A stretch of 51,034 bases of DNA from Oscillospiraceae bacterium (GTDB lineage Bacteria; Bacillota; Clostridia; Oscillospirales; Oscillospiraceae), in the NCBI GenBank assembly GCA_015067495.1, contig SVMI01000013.1, positions 1 through 51,034 on the forward strand. The letters run 5' to 3'. This document shows, in pieces, positions 15,033-23,708 of the stretch (position 1 is the stretch's first letter; every line of letters starts with the position of its first letter). The notes beneath the pieces were generated by a model. It was not told the DNA's origin and made no database searches. It was given only the letters and a program-made list of their open reading frames with translations. The translations under genes were made by a program, and so were the position numbers.

Positions 15033-15521
15033 ATGCTCATACTGGCGAAAAAGTGCAGTGAACTGAATTTTTCTCAGCTGATGGCAGTGTACGAGGAGGG
15101 AAACCTTGAGAATGCCCGGATGTTTTGGCAGGAGCTTTCTGAGGCGGAGCTGCTGCTTCGTGCGGAGGAGTCGTTTTACAGCTACCTGAAGGGGGATTTC
15201 TTCCGCACCCGGGGGGCGTATTATGCCATTTGGGAAGAGAATGGTCGGTACTGCAGCGCCCTTCGGATCGAGCCGTATCAGGATGGCGTTCTCCTTGAGG
15301 CGCTGGAAACAAGACCTGATTGCCGCCACCGTGGCTATGCGACCATGCTGATGCAGGCGGTCATAGAGCAGGAAACGCGGAAGATCTATTCCCATGTAGG
15401 GAAGAAAAACGCCGCTTCACTGCGCACCCACGAGAAGTGCGGCTTTCGGATGCTCCTTGACCATGCGGTCTATATCGACGGCTCGGTGTCTTCCAACGCG
15501 GTCACCCTTTGCAAAGAGTAA
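15033..15521 (+). CDS. GNAT-family N-acetyltransferase
   Basis: A 162-residue acetyltransferase with the acetyl-CoA binding signature ALETRPDCRHRGYATMLMQA (near residue 100) and the late SHVGKKNAASLRTHEKCGFR segment typical of GNAT proteins. The N-terminal half (SQLMAVYEEGNLENARMFW) is not from a family I recognise, so the acceptor is unknown. The ATG at 15033 is selected because a complete promoter occupies the upstream part of the open frame. It is monocistronic and ends in a terminator shared with the converging MFS gene. Confidence 0.8.
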   Translation: MLILAKKCSELNFSQLMAVYEEGNLENARMFWQELSEAELLLRAEESFYSYLKGDFFRTRGAYYAIWEENGRYCSALRIEPYQDGVLLEALETRPDCRHRGYATMLMQAVIEQETRKIYSHVGKKNAASLRTHEKCGFRMLLDHAVYIDGSVSSNAVTLCKE

Positions 15522-15544
15522 ACCCTCCCGGCTGGGAGGGTTTT
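15521..15544. terminator. Bidirectional terminator between GNAT and MFS genes
   Basis: AACCCTCCC pairs with GGGAGGGTT around a 4-base loop, followed by TTTTGC on the plus strand. The reverse product also has a T-rich end. It separates two convergent genes. Confidence 0.85.
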
Positions 15545-15546
15545 GC

Positions 15547-16776
15547 TTATTTGAAGAGCTTTTTGAGCCGTGCCAAGACCAGCAGACCCAGCCCGGGGAA
15601 AACCGCCACGATCAACAAAGCGGCACGGAAGCCCAGCTGCTCCGTTGTCAGGGACAGCCCGGACGCCAGCGTCTGCGCCCAAGGGGCAGCAGTCACCTGA
15701 TCCACGATAATACCGAATGCCTGCGGTGAGACAGCGGCACCCAGATCTCCGCCCGCAGCCATCAGGGCGTAGGCGGCGACACCTACCGCGGGGATGTTCT
15801 CCTCCATCACGATGAGTGTACCCGGCCAGAGCATAGAAGTGCAGATGCCCAGAGCCACACAAGCGATCAGCGACACCGCCGCGCCGGGAGCAAGGGCTGC
15901 AACAATGTAGCACACAACCGCACCTGCCATGCTGACGGTCAGCACCCGGAAGATGTTTTTGCCGAATTTGGCGTATGCCGACCGCACCAGCGCAAACAGA
16001 CCGGCAAAGAGCATCATGCCCAGCAGATCGCCCCAGACCTTCGGAATGTACAGTGCTTTTTCTGCATAAGCAGAGATCCAGTTGGACATGGTGACCTCGG
16101 CACATGCCCCCAGAAAGATCAGACAGATACACAAAATAAGACCTTTCATCCGCTTGCCGGAGCGGTCTGCTGCGGCAGAAGGCTGGGCGGTGTCCATCTC
16201 GGGGAGGGGGACGCGCATCATCAGCACAGCGGCGATCACCGGAAGTGCCGCCCAGAAGAAGGTCAGGTACATCCAGTAGTCATCGCCTACGAACCGCAAA
16301 AACAGCGTGCTGATGCTGACAACGATGATCAGACCGTAGCCGTAGAGGGAGTGCAGGATGCTCATATCTGCGTCGGTGCTGCCGGGGATGGCGGCAACGG
16401 CGGAGCTCATCAGCACTTCATCGAGTCCGGCGGCAATGGAGAAAATGATTGTGCCGATCACAAGACCCACGTAGGCATACTGGGGAAAAAGCATGGGGAT
16501 CAGCGCGTAGATGGTCAGACCCAGCGCGGTGATCAGGGGCATGGTGCGCAGAGCTTTATGGACATTGAAAAAACGGCTGAAAAAGCTGAAGATCAGATCA
16601 ATGCACAGCTGGGTGCAGAAATTGATCAGCACCAGCGTGCCGAGCAGGGTGTAGGAGATGCCGTAGGTCTCGTGAAAGGTGGCGAACAGCAGCGGCGGCA
16701 GGCTGAATGCCGGTGCCATAACAAGGTTGGTAAAATAACACGTGTGTTTCGTGTTTTGATAATTCAGAGTTTTCAT
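15547..16776 (-). CDS. Major facilitator superfamily transporter
   Basis: The 409-residue protein has about twelve hydrophobic segments in two six-helix halves joined by a charged loop (MDTAQPSAAADRSGKRMKG). Features such as SFFSRFFNVHKAL after helix 2 and LHSLYGYGLI in helix 5 fit the MFS fold, closest in look to sugar or multidrug efflux porters (Fuc permease-like). The substrate is not readable. The ATG at 16776 follows AAGGAAAC; an upstream GTG at 16806 lies inside the neighbouring terminator. It is next to a deacetylase-like gene and catabolic esterases. Confidence 0.8.
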   Translation of the reverse strand: MKTLNYQNTKHTCYFTNLVMAPAFSLPPLLFATFHETYGISYTLLGTLVLINFCTQLCIDLIFSFFSRFFNVHKALRTMPLITALGLTIYALIPMLFPQYAYVGLVIGTIIFSIAAGLDEVLMSSAVAAIPGSTDADMSILHSLYGYGLIIVVSISTLFLRFVGDDYWMYLTFFWAALPVIAAVLMMRVPLPEMDTAQPSAAADRSGKRMKGLILCICLIFLGACAEVTMSNWISAYAEKALYIPKVWGDLLGMMLFAGLFALVRSAYAKFGKNIFRVLTVSMAGAVVCYIVAALAPGAAVSLIACVALGICTSMLWPGTLIVMEENIPAVGVAAYALMAAGGDLGAAVSPQAFGIIVDQVTAAPWAQTLASGLSLTTEQLGFRAALLIVAVFPGLGLLVLARLKKLFK

Positions 16777-16800
16777 TGCAACAGTTTCCTTATCAAAAGC

Positions 16801-16828
16801 TACCACCCGAAATTGCTTTCGGGTGGTT
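16801..16828 (-). terminator. Terminator of the deacetylase-like gene
   Basis: ACCACCCGAAA pairs with TTTCGGGTGGT around TTGC; the minus-strand product continues into AGCTTTTGAT, a weak T tract. It lies between two leftward genes. Confidence 0.65.
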
Positions 16829-16848
16829 TGTATTGCTGCATTGGGCTT

Positions 16849-18321
16849 TTAGTAGATAAGCTTCGGGCGTGCCGGGTCGATGACGGATGCGACATCAAAC
16901 AGATCGTCCAGCATTTCGGGGTCCTTGATCATGCGGATGCCGTCAATGTTGCGGCGACCGCCCCGGTAGCTGTGTTCGGTGATCTGGGTCCAGGCGACAG
17001 CGGAGTCCACGTTGAAGAAATAGCGGTAACCATCTTCATACAGCGCATTAAATTTGGCGTTGCTGAAATCGTACTTGTGCCAGTCAGCGATGTCCGAGCC
17101 GTGGGGGTAGAGGATGATGTCGGTGTCGCCGATGATGGGTTGGCAGGTATCTTCCCAGAGGCTGGAGTCGGCTTCGACGCGTTCGGCAGAAATGTTGCCG
17201 TAAGCGGGGTGACCGTAGGAGTGACTTGCCATGATCCAGCCCTTTTCCTTCAGACAGGCGACCACCTTCTTGGCTTCATCCACTTCCTTCTGCCATTTTT
17301 CCAAGCCGATGGTGTTCTTATATTTGGGCTTGGTGCGGTAGCCGAGGACACCCTCATAGCCGGTGACACCCAGCACAGCACGGGCGCCGTGGTAGGCAAA
17401 ATCGGGATGCTCCTGAATGAAGCTCTCCAGCAGGGGAACGAGGTCATAGTTGCCATAGAGGACATTTCCGTCCGCGTCTACATATTCACAAGTGGGATAG
17501 CCGTCCTCGCCGATGACGATCTTGCTGGCGAAGCCATCGTTGGCGTGGTCAGCCCAGTAGGGCGTTTCGTTTTTGCCGTTGCCGGAGCTGATCATATAGC
17601 TGTAGTAGTTGACATCGTCCTGGCTCATGATGAAGGGCGTCTTGCCCTCGGGCAGGCGGATCTCACCGCGGACGAAGTGGGTGCCGGTCTCGTCGGTGAC
17701 CTCGTAGGCAACGTCGTAGGGAGTTACCAGCACAAAGCCCCGGTCATACATCTGCTGCATAATGGCGTTGAACTCGGCAACAGTACACATATACATATTG
17801 TAGCCGTTGGAGTCGCCGTCGCCGTCGAAGGCGCGGTCAGTATCCACGATCAGGCTGTGGAAGAAGATGTGGGTGACTTTGTCGTGATCCTTGAAGGTGA
17901 CGAGCTTTTTATCTGCTTCTTCAAATCTTGCGATGGCATCGGTCAGCTCGGGGTAGGCATCGTAGCCGGTGTAACCCTTCAGCAGAGCGATAGCACCCTG
18001 ATAGTCGTAGCCTGCCGCCTGAAATTCAGCCTTTGCCAAAAGCTCCGTCACCGCTGCGGGGGTAGTAGGCTCTGTGGGCTGGGAGGTGGGCTCGCTTGTG
18101 GGATCGGTGAGCTCGGTGGGGTCTGTCGGCTCGCTGCTCAGATGCTCGGTCGACGGCACAGTAGGCTGGGGATCCAGCGCGTTGCGCACAGTCTGGATCG
18201 TGAGGATCGCCATAAATACGCAAAAGGCAGAGAGCAATACAGTTACAAGAATCGGCAGGTAATGCCGCAGAAGACGGTTGGTGCCGCCACGGTCATGGCG
18301 GTCGGAGTTTCGGTCGGTCAT
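16849..18321 (-). CDS. Membrane-anchored polysaccharide-deacetylase-like protein
   Basis: The 490-residue protein has a short cytoplasmic basic tail, one membrane helix (YLPILVTVLLSAFCVFMAIL, about 21-40), a Pro/Thr/Ser-rich linker with repeated PTEPT-like units (to about residue 90) and an extracytoplasmic domain. PFIMSQDDVNYYSY resembles the catalytic Asp pair motif of NodB-type deacetylases and MASHSYGHPAYG the HSxxxH-type metal motif, so carbohydrate esterase family 4 chemistry is likely, though the core is divergent and has a long insertion. The ATG at 18321 follows AAAGGAGGT; a frame extension to 18369 lies upstream of that site. The substrate may be cell-wall or dietary glycan. Confidence 0.75.
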   Translation of the reverse strand: MTDRNSDRHDRGGTNRLLRHYLPILVTVLLSAFCVFMAILTIQTVRNALDPQPTVPSTEHLSSEPTDPTELTDPTSEPTSQPTEPTTPAAVTELLAKAEFQAAGYDYQGAIALLKGYTGYDAYPELTDAIARFEEADKKLVTFKDHDKVTHIFFHSLIVDTDRAFDGDGDSNGYNMYMCTVAEFNAIMQQMYDRGFVLVTPYDVAYEVTDETGTHFVRGEIRLPEGKTPFIMSQDDVNYYSYMISSGNGKNETPYWADHANDGFASKIVIGEDGYPTCEYVDADGNVLYGNYDLVPLLESFIQEHPDFAYHGARAVLGVTGYEGVLGYRTKPKYKNTIGLEKWQKEVDEAKKVVACLKEKGWIMASHSYGHPAYGNISAERVEADSSLWEDTCQPIIGDTDIILYPHGSDIADWHKYDFSNAKFNALYEDGYRYFFNVDSAVAWTQITEHSYRGGRRNIDGIRMIKDPEMLDDLFDVASVIDPARPKLIY

Positions 18322-18415
18322 AAAAGTACCTCCTTTGAGTATGTGCGTTGTATAATAGTATTCTACCACCCCTGCTGTGAAAATTCAACAAAAAACTGTA
18401 AATGTTTTTGCACGG

Positions 18416-18444
18416 TTGACAACCCGGGTTTCGGGTGTTATAAG
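18416..18444 (+). promoter_or_regulatory. Promoter of the esterase pair with embedded palindrome
   Basis: TTGACA (18416-18421) and TATAAG (18439-18444) have a 17-base spacer that contains the palindrome AACCCGGGTT (18421-18430) and a second CGGGTGTT half. A repressor bound here would occlude RNA polymerase. Confidence 0.7.
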
Positions 18445-18477
18445 TATACCAAAGCAAACAGGACGGAGGAGAAAACA

Positions 18478-19539
18478 GTGGATCGATTTTCGTCGGATGT
18501 TGGTCATGAAAATGCCCTTCGTAACAAAAAGCCGCAGCTTGCCTTTGATGAAAGCGCTCCCTTTGAGCCGTGGAAAAAGGCGGTTAGGGAAAAGCTGACG
18601 CAGCTGCTGGGCGACATGCCCGAGCGTGTGCCGCTGAACCTGCGGGTCGAATGGGAAAAGGAATATGATACCTTCCTTGAAAAACGTATTTCCTTTGATT
18701 CTGAGGCGGATGTCTGCGTGCCTTGCCATCTGTGGATCCCCAAGAATGCAAGCAAGCCCTGCCCGGTGGTCATCTGCCTGCAGGGTCACTCCACCGGCAT
18801 GCACAATTCCATGGGAAGACAGATCCATCAAAAGGATTTTGACAATATGGGTCGCGGCGGTGACCGTGACTTTGCCGTGCAGGCGGTGGCACAGGGCTAT
18901 GCCGCGCTGGTGCTGGAGCAGCGGGGCATGGGCGAGCGTTTAAGCCCCAAATCCTTCATCATGCCGGAAAACACCCCGGCAAGAGCGGTGGAGGAATACA
19001 ACCATGTGGGCTGCCTTTATCCTGCCATGTCAGCTCTTTTGCAGGGCAGAACCCTTCTGGGCGAACGGGTGTGGGAGGTTTCCCGCGCCATCGATGCGCT
19101 TGCGGAATTTGAGGAGATCGATACAGAGCGCGTCGCCTGTCTCGGCAATTCCGGCGGCGGTACGACTACTTACTACGCTGCCTGCATGGATGAGCGGATC
19201 AAGATCGCCGTTGCCTCCTGCAGTGTCTGCACCTTTATCGAATCCATCGGCATCACAGCTCACTGCAGTTGCAATTATCTGCCGGGCATGGCGAAATACT
19301 TGGATATGGGCGAGCTGGCTGCCTGCATCGCACCCCGCAAGCTGATCGTGGTATCGGGCAGGGAAGACCCCATTTTCCATATCGAAGGCTCAAAAAAAGC
19401 CTACAGTGTCATTGAAAAGATATACAAAAAGGCAGGTTGCCCCGAAAATTGCGAAATGGTCATCGGCGAGGGCGGACACCGCTTCTACGCTGACCCCACT
19501 TGGGATATCTTTAACCGGCTGACCGGCTGGAAAGAATAA
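18478..19539 (+). CDS. Alpha/beta-hydrolase esterase, copy 1
   Basis: The 353-residue protein has the alpha/beta-hydrolase order: VVICLQGHSTGMH (oxyanion strand), AALVLEQRGMGER, the nucleophile elbow VACLGNSGGGTTTYYA (GxSxG) and late catalytic acid and His in SGREDPIFHIEG and IGEGGHRFYADPTW. It resembles the acetylxylan-esterase/Abhydrolase_7 group that removes acyl groups from glycans. No signal peptide is visible, so it is cytoplasmic. The GTG at 18478 follows GGAGGAG; the long frame extending upstream is antisense to other genes. A close paralogue follows 17 bases downstream. Confidence 0.85.
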   Translation: MDRFSSDVGHENALRNKKPQLAFDESAPFEPWKKAVREKLTQLLGDMPERVPLNLRVEWEKEYDTFLEKRISFDSEADVCVPCHLWIPKNASKPCPVVICLQGHSTGMHNSMGRQIHQKDFDNMGRGGDRDFAVQAVAQGYAALVLEQRGMGERLSPKSFIMPENTPARAVEEYNHVGCLYPAMSALLQGRTLLGERVWEVSRAIDALAEFEEIDTERVACLGNSGGGTTTYYAACMDERIKIAVASCSVCTFIESIGITAHCSCNYLPGMAKYLDMGELAACIAPRKLIVVSGREDPIFHIEGSKKAYSVIEKIYKKAGCPENCEMVIGEGGHRFYADPTWDIFNRLTGWKE

Positions 19540-19556
19540 AAAAGGAGATATGGAGT

Positions 19557-20606
19557 ATGAACAAGTTTTCACCTGATAATTGTCATGAAAATGCGCTGCG
19601 CAACATGAAGCCTTTGCTGAAATTTGACGAAAGTGCGCCCTTTGAGCCTTGGCGTGCGGCGGTCAAGGAAAAGTTGACGGAGCTGCTGGGCGATATGCCC
19701 CAGCGGGTGCCGCTGAACCTGCAGATCGAGTGGGAGAAGGAGCATGATACCTTTATCGAAAAGAGGATCGTCTTCGATTCCGAGGAGGATACCTCTGTGC
19801 CTTGCCATCTGTGGATCCCCAAGAATGCAAAGCTGCCCTGCCCGGTGATCATCTGCCTGCAGGGTCACAGCAGCGGCATGCATATTTCCATGGGCAGAAC
19901 GATCTACCCGGGGGATGCGGTCGGCGGCGACCGGGATTTTGCTGTGCAGATCGTCAATGAGGGATATGCTGCCCTCGTATTGGAGCAGCGTGCCTTTGGA
20001 GAGCGTTATACCGAAAAGTCGCTGGTTTCCGAGGATGCTCCCGATCTGAGAAAGGAACAGATGAAGCTGCGTACCAGCTGCTTCTATCCGTCGCTGAACG
20101 CGCTGCTGCTGGGCAGGACCCTGATCGGCGAGCGTGTTTGGGATGTTTCCCGCGCCATTGATGCCATTGAGCAGATCCCGGAGCTGGATTCTGACCGCGT
20201 TGCCTGCATGGGCAACTCCGGCGGCGGTACGGCAACCTATTACGCAGCCTGTATGGACGAGCGCATCAAGATCGCGATTCCCTCCTGCGCCGTGTGTACC
20301 TTCATCGAGTCCATCGGCATCAAACGCCATTGCTCCTGCAACTATATTCCGAACATTGCAAAGTATTTTGACATGGGCGAGCTGGCTGCCTGTATCGCAC
20401 CCCGCAAGCTGATCGTAGTCTCCGGCGAGCAGGACGACGGCTTCTACATCAAGGGCGCACGGGATGCCTACAGCGTGATCGAAAAGATCTACGATAAGGC
20501 AGGCTGCCCCGACAACTGCAAGCAGGTGATCGGTCCGCTGGGTCACCGCTTCTATGCAGAGCCTACATGGGATGTCTTTGCAGAAATGTCCGGCTGGAAA
20601 GAATAA
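19557..20606 (+). CDS. Alpha/beta-hydrolase esterase, copy 2
   Basis: This 349-residue paralogue of the preceding gene keeps the same start (DNCHENALRNMKPLLKFDES), nucleophile elbow ACMGNSGGGTATYYA and terminal GPLGHRFYAEPTW. Differences concentrate in the cap-like segment around residues 120-165 (IYPGDAVGGDRDF, EKSLVSEDAPDLRKEQMKL), suggesting altered substrate preference. ATG at 19557 follows AAAGGAG. The pair forms one transcript ended by a strong terminator that also serves the AraC gene. Confidence 0.85.
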   Translation: MNKFSPDNCHENALRNMKPLLKFDESAPFEPWRAAVKEKLTELLGDMPQRVPLNLQIEWEKEHDTFIEKRIVFDSEEDTSVPCHLWIPKNAKLPCPVIICLQGHSSGMHISMGRTIYPGDAVGGDRDFAVQIVNEGYAALVLEQRAFGERYTEKSLVSEDAPDLRKEQMKLRTSCFYPSLNALLLGRTLIGERVWDVSRAIDAIEQIPELDSDRVACMGNSGGGTATYYAACMDERIKIAIPSCAVCTFIESIGIKRHCSCNYIPNIAKYFDMGELAACIAPRKLIVVSGEQDDGFYIKGARDAYSVIEKIYDKAGCPDNCKQVIGPLGHRFYAEPTWDVFAEMSGWKE

Positions 20607-20608
20607 AG

Positions 20609-20640
20609 TAAAAGCCCGTCCGGGAGGACGGGCTTTATTC
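20609..20640. terminator. Bidirectional terminator, esterase pair and AraC gene
   Basis: An 11-bp stem (AAAGCCCGTCC / GGACGGGCTTT) with a GGGA loop ends in TTTATT. It lies between convergent genes and overlaps the AraC stop codon. Confidence 0.85.
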
Positions 20641-21570
20641 GTCGCCTTTGGCATTGGCAAAGCGGTACTGCCGGGGGGTCATGCCGGTGACCTTCTTGAA
20701 AATGCGGTAGAAATACTGAATGTCGTGGAAGCCGCAGATGTCAGCAATGTCTTCGATCTTGGTGTCGGTGTTCACAAGGTGCTTGCAGGCTTCGTCGATG
20801 CGGATCTGCTGCAGCAGCGCGCTGACCGGCATGCCGGTGGTTTCCCGGAACAGCCGGGCAAAATAGTCCTTGCTCAGAAACACCTGCGCCGCCAGATCGT
20901 CCAGCGACAGCTGCTTATGATAATTCTGCCGCAGATAGTCCAGTGTGATGTCCACGATCTGCGCCTGCCGGTTGAAGACCTCCGGGCGGGACACGGTGCT
21001 CATTTTGCGGAAGATCTTGATGATCAGCTCTACCACGTAGGCGCGGATGAGATCCAGATAGCCGTTTTCCCGGTAGGTAAATTCCTGATAGATCTTGTTG
21101 AACAGATCGCCGAAGCTGTTGTAGCTGGAGCCGGAAATATGCACGTCCGGTCCTGTCTGGGTTCCGGGGAAAAGGGAATAGAAGAGGAAGGACGAATTGA
21201 TGGACTCGAAGCGTACGCTGTCCAGCAGCGAGGTGTCCAAAAAGCCCGGTGTAAACAGCAGGTCGTAGCTGATGAAGGGTTCGGAGTCATTTTCATCCCA
21301 GAAAAAGGCGTGGGGCGTATCGTAGTTGATGATGAAAAGGTCACCCTTGGTAGCGGGGTAGGTGCGCTCACCCACCAAGTGGGTCGCATGGCCGGAGATC
21401 ACATACACCAGCTCGATGAAGGTGTGCTTGTGCACCACACCGAGAAACTCTTTGCACTTACTGGAGGTTTCCTTGCCGGATGCCTGAATAAAGACATTTT
21501 CGCCGGGACGAAAAACATCCTGCTCGGTAATCACAGGGACGTCTTCTTCTTTTGGAATACGGATCTCCAC
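20635..21570 (-). CDS. AraC-family transcriptional regulator
   Basis: The 311-residue protein has an N-terminal cupin-like sensor (HKHTFIELVYVISGHATHL, GDLFIINYDTPHAF) and a C-terminal double HTH: LSLDDLAAQVFLSKDYFARL, then IEDIADICGFHDIQYFYRIF and GMTPRQYR. Such regulators usually activate adjacent sugar-catabolic operons when ligand binds. The GTG at 21570 follows AAAGGAGGT; the open frame continues to a TTG at 21639 that coincides with the -35 box, so it is rejected. It is divergent from the seven-gene operon, its likely target, and convergent with the esterase pair. Confidence 0.92.
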   Translation of the reverse strand: MEIRIPKEEDVPVITEQDVFRPGENVFIQASGKETSSKCKEFLGVVHKHTFIELVYVISGHATHLVGERTYPATKGDLFIINYDTPHAFFWDENDSEPFISYDLLFTPGFLDTSLLDSVRFESINSSFLFYSLFPGTQTGPDVHISGSSYNSFGDLFNKIYQEFTYRENGYLDLIRAYVVELIIKIFRKMSTVSRPEVFNRQAQIVDITLDYLRQNYHKQLSLDDLAAQVFLSKDYFARLFRETTGMPVSALLQQIRIDEACKHLVNTDTKIEDIADICGFHDIQYFYRIFKKVTGMTPRQYRFANAKGDE

Positions 21571-21610
21571 GGGCGTGACCTCCTTTCCGAAAATGACTGT
21601 GCTTTCATCA

Positions 21611-21639
21611 ATTATAGCGCGCTGCGTCCTGTTTGCCAA
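21611..21639 (-). promoter_or_regulatory. Promoter of the AraC gene
   Basis: On the minus strand TTGGCA (21639-21634), 17 bases, TATAAT (21616-21611); it lies 40 bases before the GTG start. Confidence 0.8.
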
Positions 21640-21765
21640 GAGTTTTTTGAAAAAGCCGTTTTTTTACAGTAAAAGCAGGAATCGTACAATGACTTTACAG
21701 CTTGGATGTTGTATAATACAGGTGTGGCAATATGTGAAAATGCTTGAAAAATAAGGATTTGTCCA

Positions 21766-21794
21766 TTGAAATTTGGTAAGATTGCCAGTATAAT
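21766..21794 (+). promoter_or_regulatory. Promoter of the seven-gene catabolic operon
   Basis: TTGAAA (21766-21771), a 17-base spacer and TATAAT (21789-21794) precede the first gene by 62 bases. The 130 bases between this and the AraC promoter have room for an activator site; a second TATAAT (21713-21718) is also present. Confidence 0.75.
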
Positions 21795-21856
21795 GTAAGA
21801 AGCAAAGTTTGTCATCGGGACGCCGGTGACGCAGAAGCAAGAAGGAGGCATTCACA

Positions 21857-22906
21857 GTGAAAGAAATCAACACCTTCAGAGGTACTATGCCCCTGTCCAA
21901 GTACCGCAAGATCTGCCCCCATGAGCATGTTTTCATGGACATGACCCACGAGGCGATTGAACCCAAGACGGAAGAGGAGAAGAAGCTGTTTTACGGAGAA
22001 GTCCGCATGGATCTGCTGGGCGTTCTGCGCAGAAATCCCTACATCGTCCGGGACAACCTGATCCTCGACAATGTGTCCGATGCCATTTCCGAGCTGCATT
22101 ATCTTGACAAGCACAATGTGGAGCTTGTCCTTGATCTGAGTGCCTTCGGTCTGGTGCGGGATATGGATATGCTGCAGTATGTCAGCCGCCACATCAAGCC
22201 GGATCTGGTACTGGCGACCGGTTTCTTTGTCCACGATGTTCTCGGCCCTGAAATTGAGGCAATGAGCGTTGAGGAAATGGCTGATTTCATGATCAATGAG
22301 ATCGAGAACGGCATCGCCGGAACTTCCGTCCGCGCCGGTGTCATCAAGACCGCCATCAGCGAGGTCATCTACCCGGTGGAGCGCAAGGCACTGCTGGCAG
22401 CCGCCATCGCCCACAAGAAGACGGGACTTCCTATCTATATCCATACCTATTCTTGGTCTTGGGCAGGTCTGGAGGCACTGGAGCTGCTGATGGAAAACGG
22501 CGTTCCCGGCCGCAGCGTGTGCGTCTGCCATACGGATGTTACCTTCGACTACGAATACCTGACCGCTCTTCTGAGCCGCGGTGCGTATTTGACCTTCGAT
22601 AATTTCAGTAAGGAATTTTACTTCCCGCCGTCTGACGGCGCCTTTGCCGGCGGCCCCTTTGCAACGGATGTGGAGCGGGTGCGGATGCTCGCCAAGCTGA
22701 TCAAGGATGGCTACGGCAAGCAGCTGATGCTGGCGGTCGACCTCTGCCTGAAGGCATCCCTGCACAAGTACGGCGGCTGGGGTTATGACCATATTTTCGA
22801 AAACATCGTACCTATGATGCAGCAGGAGGGCTTCCCTGAGGAAGACATCACCATGCTGGTCGAACGCAATCCCGTTGAATTTTTGGCACAGGGCGACGAA
22901 ATTTAA
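21857..22906 (+). CDS. Phosphotriesterase-family metal-dependent hydrolase
   Basis: The 349-residue TIM-barrel protein has family-typical metal residues: CPHEHVFMD (HxH), the bridging lysine in GVIKTAIS, IYIHTYSWSW and VCVCHTDVTFDY (histidines), and MLAVDLCLKAS (aspartate). Characterised relatives include phosphotriesterases, lactonases and hexuronate-type lactone hydrolases; with sugar enzymes around, a lactonase is the most attractive reading, but this is inference. It is first in a seven-gene operon. ATG at 21857 has GAAGGAGG upstream. Confidence 0.8.
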   Translation: MKEINTFRGTMPLSKYRKICPHEHVFMDMTHEAIEPKTEEEKKLFYGEVRMDLLGVLRRNPYIVRDNLILDNVSDAISELHYLDKHNVELVLDLSAFGLVRDMDMLQYVSRHIKPDLVLATGFFVHDVLGPEIEAMSVEEMADFMINEIENGIAGTSVRAGVIKTAISEVIYPVERKALLAAAIAHKKTGLPIYIHTYSWSWAGLEALELLMENGVPGRSVCVCHTDVTFDYEYLTALLSRGAYLTFDNFSKEFYFPPSDGAFAGGPFATDVERVRMLAKLIKDGYGKQLMLAVDLCLKASLHKYGGWGYDHIFENIVPMMQQEGFPEEDITMLVERNPVEFLAQGDEI

Positions 22907-22922
22907 GAAGGAGTGAACCATT

Positions 22923-23708
22923 ATGAAACTGATCGATGCAAATGCCTGTATGGGCGGCGACTTTGTCAAGCACCCCATTGTTAACCACGAGAGCTTTATC
23001 ATCATGGATGACGTCAAGACTGCGGACACCCCTGCGGAGCTGATCGAAGTGATGGATCGCTTTGAGATTTCTCAGGCTGCCGTGTGGCACCGCGCCATGT
23101 TCGATTACAACCCCGACAAGGGCAACGAGATCCTCAGCAAGCTGATGCCCGGTTATGAAGACCGCCTGCTGCCTGTGTGGACGATCCTGCCTGACATTAC
23201 CGACCGGGAGTTTGCTCCCGAGGTGTTCTTCCCCAAGATGAAGGAAAACGGCGTTAAGATGCTCCGTGCCTTCCCCCAGCAGAACCGTTATATTCTGTGC
23301 GATGTGACCATGGGCGATCAGCTCAAGGCGATGGAGGAGGCACACATCCCTCTGTACCTCGAACCCCAGCCCGGCTGGGAGTACATCTACAGCGTGCTTA
23401 GCGAGTTCCCCAACCTGACCGTCATCATCTGCAACATCGGCATCTGGCCCAGCGGCAGACTGATCTACCCCCTGCTGAAGCGCTATCCCAATGTCTACTT
23501 TGAAACCGGCGACATGGGTGTCTGCCACGGCTACGAGCGCGTCTGCGAGTACTTCGGCAGTGAGCGCATGCTATACGGCTCCAACTTCCCCTCCAACTAC
23601 CCCGGCTGCGCGCTGCATGCTTTCGCAACCGCAAAGCTCAGCGAGTCCGACAGAGAAAACATCGCTTACCGCAACATGGAGCGCATCCTGAGTGAGGTGA
23701 AGCTGTAA
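22923..23708 (+). CDS. Amidohydrolase-2-like protein with lost metal ligands
   Basis: The 261-residue protein has the TIM-barrel outline of the amidohydrolase-2 family (PF04909) and aligns in order with the two genes after it, yet the catalytic positions are changed. DVHTH of the neighbours reads DANAC here, LSHTWG reads YLEPQPGW, MGHSIQG reads CNIGIW and YATDAP reads YGSNFP. All four expected metal or catalytic sites are therefore substituted. It is probably a non-catalytic subunit or binding protein rather than a decayed gene, because the frame is intact and codon use matches. It sits 16 bases after the first gene and overlaps the next by 1 base. Confidence 0.75.
   Translation: MKLIDANACMGGDFVKHPIVNHESFIIMDDVKTADTPAELIEVMDRFEISQAAVWHRAMFDYNPDKGNEILSKLMPGYEDRLLPVWTILPDITDREFAPEVFFPKMKENGVKMLRAFPQQNRYILCDVTMGDQLKAMEEAHIPLYLEPQPGWEYIYSVLSEFPNLTVIICNIGIWPSGRLIYPLLKRYPNVYFETGDMGVCHGYERVCEYFGSERMLYGSNFPSNYPGCALHAFATAKLSESDRENIAYRNMERILSEVKL

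Noticed and set aside
16351..18477. Plus-strand open frame of more than 700 codons running into the first esterase gene
   Set aside because: It is antisense to the MFS and deacetylase genes, which have proper motifs, starts and terminators. The esterase has its own promoter, ribosome-binding site and GTG at 18478.
21571..21639. TTG start at 21639 for the AraC regulator
   Set aside because: The TTG coincides with the -35 box of a 17-base-spaced promoter, so it cannot be in the mRNA. The GTG at 21570 has a consensus ribosome-binding site.
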